A stretch of DNA of 64,000 nucleotides from Holacanthus passer. Taxonomy: Eukaryota > Chordata > Actinopteri > Pomacanthidae. The notes under the pieces were generated by a model, which saw only the letters and a list, made by a program, of their open reading frames with translations, ran no database searches and was not told the DNA's origin. Made by a program: the position numbers and the translations under genes. Each line of letters starts with the position of its first letter. The first letter of the stretch is position 1. Positions 35,349-47,300 of this stretch are shown piece by piece. The stretch is taken from contig JAFREQ010000049.1 in the NCBI GenBank assembly GCA_025331565.1, positions 1,274,501 through 1,338,500 of the forward strand. Reading direction: 5' to 3'.

Positions 35349-38289
35349 GTATGAGTGTTTTTTCTTTTGTCAACCTGTGGAAGCAGACATTCTAAGGTTA
35401 AAAATGTATTCCACAATATGAAATATTCCATTTTTAGTTACTTAGTATACTTGTAGTATAGTAGTAGTAGTAGTATAGTATACTTGTTTACTTTTTGACC
35501 ATTAAAAATCTTTTAAATTGTGGACAATGCATTGAAACTGTCTGTCTGTCTGTCTATCCATCCATCCATGTTATAGAATAATCAATTCAAAGGATAATTG
35601 CCTTATTGCAGCCCTACAAATGTTAGAGTAAACAGGGAAGTACTAAGCATTGTGAAAAATGACAGGACCAAATATTGATGCCTGAGGATCATGTGTTGAT
35701 ATAAAATAAACAAAAATCAGAGCGCACACATCTTCAGGCACAACACACTAAAACCAGCAGTGATGGTGTTACTAAAGAAAGCATGTGTAAGACACAAGAG
35801 TAGCATAACCAGCAGCACAGCTCGGTACAGTATCAATGATTAATGCTTTTTATTGTCTGTGAGAATAACACTGAGAAAGTATCTGGTCAGCTGACACCAC
35901 ATTACCCTGAGATAATTAATTACTCTCTTCATTCACCATCTTACTATTTAAATTCAGTTGGTATACTCCAAATACTGTGGATGGTGACTTCTACACTGTG
36001 CACATTTCAATGTTTCTTACATTGCTAGACGATAGTAGATATGACAGTATGTTTTCTTCAGTATGTCTCCAAGTCGGTACAGACATTACTGCAACCTTTC
36101 AGCACACACTGACTCATCACCTGGATCGGCCTTCAGAGCCTTCATCTTGTTGAAGTCAGTGTGTTCTGTTATTTTCCATTAAGGTGCATTAACAATAACA
36201 CTTTGCATTCGCTGTTTTGATTTTAGTGTTTTTAGAATCTTGCCATGTGAACAAGGAAAGCTACTCTTCTAACTAGTGAGACAAAGGTGGAGAAGTGTTG
36301 AAACGGTTACAGGTAAGTATTGGTTCCTCCAGGTAAGTAGCACGTTTGTCCTTTTCAGATTCAGTTAACTCAAATGTCTCACTTGTTTGTGTTTTCTCTG
36401 CATATGGTGCAGAAAGGATGGTCCAGTGAACCGAGAGGTCTGGCCAGGTGAGATGCAGGTCAGGATCCTGACACAGGGTGTGCACGCTTTTCCTCTCTAT
36501 GTACATAGTGCCATTGTTCAGGCTTCAACTGATGGATACGTTGTACTCTGTTGATATACAGCTACATTGGACTTTTAAAACTCTCTATCATGAATACTGG
36601 CCTGAATCACCCAGGTTACATCGTGCATGTTTCTACATTGAATATGTGCAAATCAAATTCCTGGACCTTGTTGCTGTTCTGGGTGCAGTCCAGTTTAGAT
36701 TTTACATCTCTACCGAGATAAAAGCACACCTTGTCTTTGGACTTTTTTCAGCACATGCTCTGCTCTCAGGTGAAGAGTTGTAACGACCCTCAGCTTGTGT
36801 TCTAGTGTACTTAAGTACTGATCAGTGTGAGTAGAATTTCCAGTCAGAATAAAACTGAATTAACAAAATGTTATGTACTGCAAAATTCATGAAAGTCAGT
36901 CTATTGTATGACTTCCTGTGTAAATGTGATGTTTCTGTCCACTGAGCTGATTTGATTTGTGAAGGCTTGCATGGCCTGGATTTTGATTTTAACCCTACTG
37001 CCATCTACATACCTGAGTCAGCGGCTGGTCCTGGGAGACACGGGTGAATCCAGTGCCTTGTGACATTTGTGTGATGGTTAAACACCTAGGTCTCTCCACT
37101 AGTCAGCAGAATGGATACAGTGTCTTGACTGAGAGGCAACATGTCATTGCAAATTAGATTAGATTAGGCACAACTTTATTGTCATTGCACAGAGTACAAG
37201 TACTGAGACAACAAAATGCAATGAAATCCAATAGCCTTCAACACAGCACTTGAGATATTCCATTACCTGTCCAGGCTAAGAATACACATTTTATGGTCTG
37301 CTCACATTTTCTGCGTTAGATTTCACACAGTTTCAGTAAGGCAAAAAAAGAGGTCAAAATTCTAACAATTCTGGATAAAACTGGTCAAAGGACTAAAACT
37401 TAATACGGCACACGATGTTCAACAAAAGACTCAACCTTGCTCATATTAAACAGCAGGTATGGAAACTTCTTCAGAATGTTCAAATTCTTCACATACTTCT
37501 CAGGAATGTAATTTCCACTTTGATATGATGGAGTTCTTTGTGCAAATCTCAGTGAAGAGAAGCTACAACAACCACGTAACTGTGGTTGAAAACTGCTTTA
37601 TAGCAACAAAATAATAAAAATTGATATTAATAAGTTATATTAATAAGTTAAATTATCTAATGTCCTTATACAAAAAGAATTACATTACATAATCAATGAT
37701 ATTCATAAACCTTTGAATGTTCATTCAAATATTTAATAGACAAAGGCAAACTCAACCGACTCAACTAAGAAGAACTGATTCCTCTGCTATCAGTGTTTGT
37801 ACTAATGAGCTCAGTGCTCTCAAACACTTGTATGTTACATCAATGTAAGTCCTGAATATTTAAAGAACAGAGAAGGGGAAACCTGATGATTGTCTGACTT
37901 CACTCCATCTGCAAACATCAAACCAATCAACATCCAGAACAATCAAGTCCTTTGTTACAATGAGGAGAGGTTTAGTGTTATATCAAAAGTACATCATCAT
38001 CTTTAGTATCATGTCAAGGATTCAATTTAGGAAAAGCTAAGCTTCTTTTTCCGTTTTTAGTACCAGCACAAGTGACAGGACATTTGTCTTGAAGTTGTTG
38101 CTTCCCCTCTTGTGTGTGCTGAGTTGTCAGGAAAGAGAGCAGACAGAGCAGCTGGAGAGGATGTGGGCTTTCAGTGAGGGAGCATGTGTAAGAGGGCAGT
38201 GACTGCTGGATGGGCTGGGACTTCACACACAGAGCTGAGTTCAGGCTGAATCAAGCTTCAGCTGGCAGACAGAGAAGTGAAAGGGTGAA
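35349..38289. other. Convergent intergenic region and rictor 3' UTR
   Basis: Holds a (TAG)n patch at 35460-35475 and a CTGT/ATCC patch at 35540-35570. A LINE-tail fragment lies at 37153-37240 (GATTAGATTAG then CTTTATTGTCATTG). Much of it is probably rictor 3' UTR on the - strand. Two candidate - strand AATAAA signals lie at 37175-37180 (inside the repeat) and 35849-35854. I see no other gene; CTXN3, a human neighbour of PRRC1, is not here. Confidence 0.5.
35849..35854 (-). terminator. rictor: Candidate distal poly(A) signal of rictor
   Basis: AATAAA on the - strand would give a 3' UTR of about 2.4 kb, ending roughly 500 bp from the prrc1 signal. The alternative is at 37175-37180. Confidence 0.3.
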
Positions 38290-38361
38290 TCAAGTGTCAG
38301 AGCGTGGAGATGAGGCCTTCTGTGGCGACACGCACAGGATGCTCTCAGCCTCTTCGTACAT
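38290..38361 (-). CDS. rictor: rictor last coding exon
   Basis: MYEEAESILCVSPQKASSPRSDT then TGA; human ends MHEEAEAVLATPPKQPIVDTSAES. The length matches within one residue. The TPPKQ phosphodegron core is changed to SPQKA. Confidence 0.93.
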   Translation of the reverse strand: MYEEAESILCVSPQKASSPRSDT

Positions 38362-41300
38362 CTGAGGAACACACAGGCAGCTAATCACCACATCTGAGTA
38401 CATTTACAGTAGTGCACTTTTTGCATAGTACAGTGGATATTTTGCTTCAGTTTAACAATAAAGCTGTCATGTCTTCATGTTTGTACGACAAGCTACTGAA
38501 ATTTTCTGTCAGCTGTTGAGACACTTTTAGCATTATTCACCTCCTGACCAAAACTAAGTCATTCCCTTAAAGGGGAACTCCACAAAGTTTACATATAAAA
38601 GTCAGACTTTTGTGTGTAACATTAGAGTTTCAACTTCACTAATTTGTACTGCTCTTTTCCACTTAGGATTAAATTGCAATCTTTCATCTTTTCAACTCTT
38701 CAACTGTGACATATTTATAGACAGTTTATAATGGGTGTAACATTAACTACATGCAGGAGTTGTATGTGTGCAATGAACTGAAATGGTTGTACTGCCTGAG
38801 TGTGGTATTGACACTGCTGTATTTCTGAACTTCTGTGGTCTATTGGTAACACATCTGTCATATCTAAAAGAAGCACCGTGGGTTCAAATGCCATTTGGTT
38901 AAACAATGCTTTCTGGGTAAATGTTAATAGGAACAGTAAAGCGTAGCCACAGTACAGCTGTTGTAGCCATATCCATAGCATCATATGTTAAACCACAAAT
39001 GCAGCTGGAGTCTGAGCACTAACCAAATCCACAGCTTTACCCGGCACAGCCAGGCAGAGCAGCTGCAGCTGTGCTCACAGCCCAGCCTTTTGAAAGGAGG
39101 AAAGAGCAAGAACTGCATCACGTAAAGGATGCTGCCGATGTTTGTTGGCCTTTAGATCTCTTAGGCCACCACAAGGTCCTTCCTGCTGCTTCATATCACT
39201 TAATCTTGGCTCAGTTTTCTAGTAATTGGGGTCATTATTAATTCAAGAAACCTATTAGAACTATAAAGTCTCCTCACTGGTGTAAATGGCATGTCTTGGA
39301 AGAGCTCCTGAATGAAGCGTCGTGAGGGCAGACGGAACATGCAGTGAGCCAGCAGATAGGACACCTCCGAATATAGACAGATGTCGTCAAATGCATAGGG
39401 GAACTTCTCCTTGATCCTACCAAGAAAACACATTTACCCAACACATCAGAACAGGCTGGACAGATGTGAACAAGTGTAAGAAAGCAGTTTGGTTAAGTTT
39501 AAAGACAGATTCAGCCTCACGTTAACAGGCTGGTTTCATGGTTTTTGGTCCCCACAGAGGAGCTGAGATTGATGACCAGTCGAAGCACCTCCTTCCTCAG
39601 CAGGACCCTACCAGCTGGAGCATCCTCTGGGATGGACTTCACCCCTGCCAAGGTACAGAGAGAAAACAGAACAATGTGTAACTAGAGACACGCTGATAAT
39701 ATGTAATATATAATATGAAAGTTCAAAGTTGATAACGATAACTGATAGTTATCTGTTTGTTGTGTGCAATACTGATAACAATAACTGATAATATTAATCT
39801 CAAAACTGACACCAGCAGCAGAGGAGAGGACGAATGATGCCACAGGACTGCTATACAGTTTACAACCCCAATTCTAAAAAAGTTGGGACACTGTATAAAA
39901 TGCTAATAAAAACTGAGTTTGATGGTTTGCAAATCATTTAATTCTCATTTAACTGAATATAGTGCAAAGACAGCATATCAAATGTTGAAAGTGAAAAACT
40001 TTATTGTTAGTGTTGTTGTAAAGTTGGGACAGGGGCATGTTTACTATTGCGTTGCATCACCTCTTCTTTTAACAACACTCTGTAAACGTTTGGGAGCTGA
40101 GGAGACCAGTTTCTGGAGTTTTGAAAGTGAAATGTTGTCCCATTCTGCCTGATATAGGATTTCAGCTGCTCAACAGTTTGTTGTATTTTTTTTGTTTCAT
40201 GATGTGCAAAATGTTTTCAATGGGTGACAAGTCAGGACTGCAGGCAGGCCAGTTTAGCACCTGGACTCTTCTACTGCAGAGCCATGCTGTTGTTATATAT
40301 ATAAAATGTGGTTTGGTATTGTCTTGGTGAAATACGCAAGGTCTTCCTTGAAAAAAACAACATCTACTTGGCAGCATATGTTCCAAAACCTGCATATATT
40401 GTTCACCATTAATGGTGCCTTCCCAGATGTGTAAGCTACCCATGTCAAGGGCACTTATGCATCCCCCTACCATCAAGGACGCTGGCTTTTGAACTGTGTG
40501 CTGATAACAAGCAGGGTGGTCCCTCTCCTCTTTAGAGATCGTCCATGATTTCCAAAAAGAATGTCAGATTTTGATTCGTCAGACCACAGGACAGTTTTTC
40601 ACTTCACCTCAGTCCATCTTAAATGAGCTCGGGGCCCAGAGAAGTCACCGCCATCTCTGGATCATGTTTATATTTGGTTTCCTCTTTGCATGTTACAGTT
40701 TTAACCTGCATTTGTGGATGCAGCAACAAACTGTGTTCACAGAAAAATTTTTTGGAAGTGACTTTGAGCCCATACAGTGATTTCCACTACAGAGTCATGT
40801 CTGTTTTTAATACAGAGCCGCCTGAGGGCCCTGAAATAGTTGAACTATTTGCTGACGCAGTCTCTCACAGAGCGGTGAACCTCTTCCCATCTTTACTTCT
40901 GAGAGACTCAGCCTCTCTGGAATGTTCTCTTTATTCCCAGTCATGTTACTAACCTGTTCCTAATTAACCTCATTAGTTGGGAGATGTTCCTCCAGGTGTT
41001 TTTATAGCATTACACAACTTTTCCAGTGTTTTTTGTCCCTGTCCCAAATTTGAAACATGTTTCTGGCATCAAATTTAAAATGAGCATGTAATTTTCATAG
41101 AACAATGAAATTTTTCAGTTTCAACATTTGATATATTGTCTTTGCACTATTTTATATTTTTTATACAGTTTAAATGATTTGCAAACCGTCAAAATCTGTT
41201 TTTATTTATTTTACACAGCATCCAAACTTTTTTGGAATTGGGGTTGTATTTTAAAATGCTTGAACTCTTTATTAGCTTTATTAGATTAGCAGGGCCCAAA

Positions 41301-44300
41301 CAGATCCAAAGCAAAGACATGGATAATGAGAGATACTGATATTTGGATTTGGAAACTCATGGTGGTTCTGAGTTCAAAGGAGTAGATCCTGTAGTGGATT
41401 CTGGTGTGGGTGGTGCAGATGGGGTTTTCAGTTACGTTTCTAGTCCACTACGATGCTCCCCATTATCTGACATAATTACTTGCTGGAATTCCAAGACCTA
41501 AATAATCATAATGACTTAATTTTCTTATTTATTTATCTTGTATCAGCTACAAACTTCAGTTGTGAAAGTTGAATTAAAACTCTGTTGAGCACCTACCCAA
41601 AGCAAGTTCTGTGCTGCGACCACTACCGCCAGATCCCTGGGACGCAGTGTCACTGCATCCAGACCCCCCTGAGAGCTTGGCTTGGACCATGACCTCCACA
41701 TGGTTTGCTGGAGGTGAACAGCACCATTCTGAGAACGGGGACACCTCTGTTAGATCTGAAGAGGAGGATAAAAAGGAGTTCTGCTATATAAAATACAAAA
41801 CCTTTGGTGAAATAATAGCTTTACTTGGCAGCTCATTAAATATATTTTTAGCAATAAATGGTTATCCATTGTGTGTTGTGCTTTTTCATTTGACCAGAAT
41901 TAGGATCCCACCTGGGTTGCTGTTTTGAGAGCTGACACCCAGCACAGACAGACCAGTGCAGTACAGGCAGTTGTTATCGCTGTGCTCTTGAAGACCCGTC
42001 TCCTCCGAGCCCAGCATCTGCTGCTGTTCTGCCCGGCTCACTGCCATCAGCTCTGTGATACTGAGCTGAGAGCGAAGCCTTACTGGCTGACGCTGGCCAT
42101 CACTGGGACCTGAGGACACACACAGCAGACGCTAAAAGATGCTCAAGCTTTTAGAAAACATTAGAAAATCCACTCCTATGTCGCAGGTCATAAAAGAGGA
42201 GTTTGAACCTTTTCCAATTGAAACCTTTGTGACGCAATCAGATGCATCTATGTCTTTTTGTAATCCGGTTTGGAAATATTCAGGGGGGGAAAGTTGAAAA
42301 ATGGTAGACAGTAAAATCTTAAATGACAATTGAAGCATCAATTTGGTATAATTACAAGATTCAAAAAGTTAACAAGCCATCACACTGTTACCACTGGGTT
42401 CAATTCGGGAATCTTTTGTCTAAGGGATCTGTGCAAAGATGGTTAGCTAACTTGATTTTCATAATAACTCACTGTCTGTCTTTTATATCCGTGAGATAGG
42501 GAGCCATCTTTAGAGGAGGGTGAAAAAAGCATAGGTGATATGACCTCCTGCCTGAAATTCAAATCTTTTGAATGGCACTCCACTGTAAATAAATATGGGA
42601 TCCAAATTTTCCAAGAAAGGTGTCCAGCCCTGGCTCTTGGGATTTTTTTTTTACTCCATGCAAAGTAGACTGACTCTCGAGGAATGTTAAAGCAGGTGTG
42701 CAAGTATGAAATCTCTGTCAAGGCCAGCTGCAACAGAACGGCGCCAAATCTCTTTGCACTCTTAACCATGTTAGAAATGTACTTTCATGTATAATCCAAA
42801 TTGTTGCAAGTAAATGTGTGTCATCATGTATATTAATATCTAGTTAACAGCTACAGACTGTGTTTGTAGTTCATAAATATCTTTTATTTGTGATGATGTC
42901 TTGCTTTTCTGTGCTTAGATTTAGCTCTACTGGGTTAAAGTTAATTATTTTACAAAGCAAATGTGTATTTTTGCCTGATCAACAAGTTTGGTTCTTGATG
43001 TTATTGTGCAGATTGTGAAATTACATTGCTGAACAAATAATTACAGGGTTTGATGAAATAACTGATTTACATACAGTTGTCCGTGATGGTACTGTAGAAG
43101 GGAAAGATGTTTTGGGTTTTTTTCAGAGTCAGGGAAGGCAGGGTTTATTTGAAGAAGTTGTAGAATGTCCCTATAGGTCTGAGTTTTTAGAGCCCTGTGT
43201 TACAGTCCTCTGACTGTATAAGAATACTGAAGCAACACCACTGATTAAATGTGCAACCTTTTTGCTGCGTTAACGTAGCGTTATTAAGAACAAACTGTTA
43301 ATTTTGGGCCTCTACTTGTGTAAGATGGAGCAAACCACATATGTACTCCAAAGGCTCCAAAGGCTCCAAAGGAAAATGTATGAAGGGATAAGCTAAATAA
43401 AACTAAACTTAAGTTAAATGAATGGCAGTGTTTGCCAGGATCGACAAACCAAACAAGCTGTGATCTAACTGCTAATTTGACAATGCTGAGTGTTAAAAGT
43501 GTTTCTTCCAAATTCTCACCATCAGCATCTCCAGAGAAGAATTTAACGGAGCGGTCCTCAGAAGATGGGCTCATCCTCTTTTTGAAATAAGGGGTTTCTT
43601 TAATCTGAGGGAATCCAAGAACAAAAGTCCCAACCCAGTCAGTTCAGGTTTACAGAAACTCTCAGAGGAAAATCAAAATAGTGATGAGGTGTTTTCTGAA
43701 CAAAAAGCATTCCTATAAATTATTCACCTTACCTGGAACATGTTGTTGATATTGATGGGCAAAGCTAGGCCTATGTAGTCATCAGATGAGCCATAGGGGG
43801 CGCTGGATACAATGGAGTGTACAGAGGAGGAGTGCTGCAGTGTGGTTTGGTTTACTGGGCTCAGCAGGTCTTGATTATCCAGAGATGCAAAGCTTAGAGC
43901 TTTCAGAAATCTGAAGACAGAACAGAACGAACAGAACAGAACAAAAGCACATAAACTATGTTTTCATTCCTCTTGTCCATGCCTTATTTTGCCAAAATGA
44001 CCAGCTAGTTTCGCATTATCAATTATGTGCAGTGGGTGTGCAGTCCTTTTTATCAGATATGTTCCAGACGTGTTAAATGTGCTAAAATCCTCCATCAAAC
44101 TAATTAATCCTTTTTTTTGAGGGATTTTACATGTGATTTTTCTTAAGGTAATTTAGCTGAAAGATCTTGAGTTAACTAAAACCGTAAACTTAACTGGCCT
44201 TAAAACACCATCACTTGGTTGGATTTTAGGCATTAACACTTACTGTAGGCTGGTCACATTACATTGGTATGTTAGGGAGTTTGTCGTAACTCCTGTCACA

Positions 44301-47300
44301 ACTCAATTTATCACAACAAAAGGTGGACGTGTTGAGCTTGCATTAACTGGGGAATATGGGAAATAAGATATAACGGCCTGTCTCTAATATACAGTAAGCA
44401 TGTTGGTAAAAAAAGGCACTGGCAACTGTTGAAATTTTACAGTAGCTCTGTTACAAATAACATATATTTGAATGTTGTCATAAACACATCTGTATTTACA
44501 CCCAATAAATAAAATATTAAAACATTAGAAATTGCAGGCACCTTCGTGAAGTGCGTCTGGAGTCCAGGCTGCCTGTATTCATGATGATGGCATCAGTGAA
44601 GAGTGCGTCTTTGGCTGGGGAGGTCAGGGCCTCGCTGTGCGACAACGACAGCTGGATGCGTTGATGTTGCAGCTTCCTTAAGGTGGCGTAGCCCAGAGCG
44701 TCACGAGGACTTGTGCAGCCATTGTGGGAGCTTGAGTACTTCAGGGTGGCATATCCCAAAGCATCTCTGGAGCTAGAGTACATGGCGCAGTCAGCTAAGC
44801 TGCTCAGGGTGGTCACTGAGGAAGACTTGAGGGACTGGGCTCGGCGGGGCAAGGTATGGGAGGAGCCAGGGGGTACAAGCGAGGTAGAGTAGGACTTGGG
44901 AATCGAGAGTGGTGTGGAGCAGGGTTGGGGTGTCAGTGAGTGCATGTTCTGGATGGTCTGGGCACTTATCACTGTGTTAAGGCTGACACAGTCAGTGTCT
45001 ATAATGGAGGGCAGGGTCTCCCTTGAGGGGCTGGAGCTCAAGGAGCTGATGCCGCTGGTAGTGGTGTCTGTGTTAAAGCTCTGGCTACGGCTTTTAAATT
45101 TGGCTCCACTGCCTCCTGAGGGCCCACCTTCAGCCAAACGCTCATAGCTACACTGCTCCCGCTGGTTCTCACCTGTCCTGACCCCTGACCTGTCCATTTC
45201 CCCCTCCCCAATGCTAGGTATGCTCCCACTATTCTCTTTGGCCGCTCTACCACCTGAGGGGCTTTTAGACAGCTGGCCGTTGTAAATAGGGAAAACATCT
45301 GCTGCTACAAATGAGAAGCTGGTAGGTTCTGCAATAGTGCGTTTGTGCCCCTGTTTTCCATCCATCCCTCCTCCTTGGCCTTGGTTGCTGTCTTTAGGGG
45401 TGGTGTGAGGCTTCTTCCCGGGGAGAGCCAGCGGGTGGAGAAGGCGGTTGCGGAAGCGGCAAGAGGCCAGCATGATGAAAGGGCTTCGGTCTTTCATCAG
45501 TGTGGGGCACATGTACAAAGATGATTCCTCTGAGCAGTCACAGCCTTCTAGCCTCTCATCATCTAGCATATACACACCTGCAGATAACACAGCAGCAGTT
45601 TTTGCAACAAAACGGTCAAAGTAATTACATCATTCTTTGACTTAACTGGAGAGTTTGAGCTTACTGGGTTGTGCAGAGTCACTCTCGCTGTTGTGCCTGG
45701 AGCCAATGGACTCTGTGTGCCCGAGGGTCCTGGGGACAGGGGACAGCAGGTTGTACGGTCTGGGCTGCGGCTCCCACTCGTCTGGTACTACGGGCCACAG
45801 GACACTATGGCTATGCCTTACAGCATCCCAGCCCTGCTGCTTCAACGTGTCACAGCCCTGCCTCGTCTTACTGATGAGGCCCAGCACATACAGACATGCC
45901 CTGTACAAAACCAACAGAGACACCTTGTACAAATCAGAGACAGAGGACTCACACTGATGGCACTGATGGACTTTACTACTAAGTTTTTCCTGTGATTTTA
46001 AAATTACTGCTTCCTAGCAATGCTGACAATACGTGTTTTAGCAATACAGAAGTGCTCCAAATTCATAATTTTGTATCACTATCACAGTTGGTTATTTTCC
46101 TGACCTTGAAACTGGTTTTACCCATCTGTGTGGCATGTTAGTGTTCACAAGACCAGACTAAATACTTGCAGCAAACACTCTGCATTAATGGAATAATGCG
46201 TAAAATATAAATAAACTATTTTACTAAAACTTTCCAACCAGTAGATGTGTTGAAACCTGCTGGAAATAAAAACATCTGCACAGCTCTGATGCAGCTCAGG
46301 ACTGACTCATCCTGAGGATGGCTGCTATGTTAAAATTGATTTCACTGTATGAACTTGGAATCTGTGTATAACAGTTAACCTGTCTTTGTTAAACAGTGAA
46401 CAATAATTACTAACTGCTGTCAGGAGACTGAAATAACTAATGAAGTTTAGAAGTACTGTGCATAAAATGCACACAGCATGTGAATGGTTTGTAAACTGTT
46501 AGTTGATGATAACAGCATTTTAAGCTCAGAATGTAGCTTTGACGAGTTCATAAGGTTTGGAGAAGAGTACAGTGAGCTGAGTTAAAACAAAGTGAAGCAG
46601 CTTTGAAGTCGTACCCTCTGATGGACAGAACCTCACAGTGGTGGGCCAGAGCCACTATGTCAGTGATCACTCCCTCCTCCAGCAGCAAGTTCAGACCCCA
46701 GTTTGATGAACCTATGTTTCCCTGGTAGAAAAGAAACGTAGTGAACATTAACTGTGGATTTTCTTCTCTTAAAAATCTCATATTTTTCAAATATAACACC
46801 TGAATAATAAAAGAATTACAAATGCTGACCAAAGCCCAAAGTGCTGCCTTCAGTTGTTTGATGCCCTCCCATTTGTCCAGGACAGGAGATCGAACGCTGT
46901 AGCTTAAATCAGGAACCACATTCTGCAGGAGGAAGAGGAAAGAAGTACTAACAGACACTGCATCAAAGCAACCACAACTCTGTGAATGTCATCTTTGATC
47001 TTTCCTTCTTTCCTGGCTGTGAACTGAGTAGATTTGGACAAAGGCACGTCTACTCTGATTCAAAATTATTCAGGCAATTAAAGCAACAATTTATATGGAA
47101 CCCCACAGTGCTACATCTTAAATAAATAAAAAGATATTATGAAATAGATGACTATATGAATAAGATAAGATATTCTTTTATTTGTCCCACAACAGGGAAA
47201 TTTACAATGAATCAATAGAAAGTGTAAATGTAAATACAAATAAATCAACAATTAAATAACTGAAGAAATAATTACATCTCAAGTCATTATTCTGAATTTC

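Noticed and set aside
40571..40952. + strand frames of 69 and 109 codons inside the Tc1 element
   Set aside because: Antisense to transposase remnant; no domain.
45655..45995. Overlapping + strand frames of about 100 codons
   Set aside because: Antisense to a rictor exon that is conserved on the - strand.
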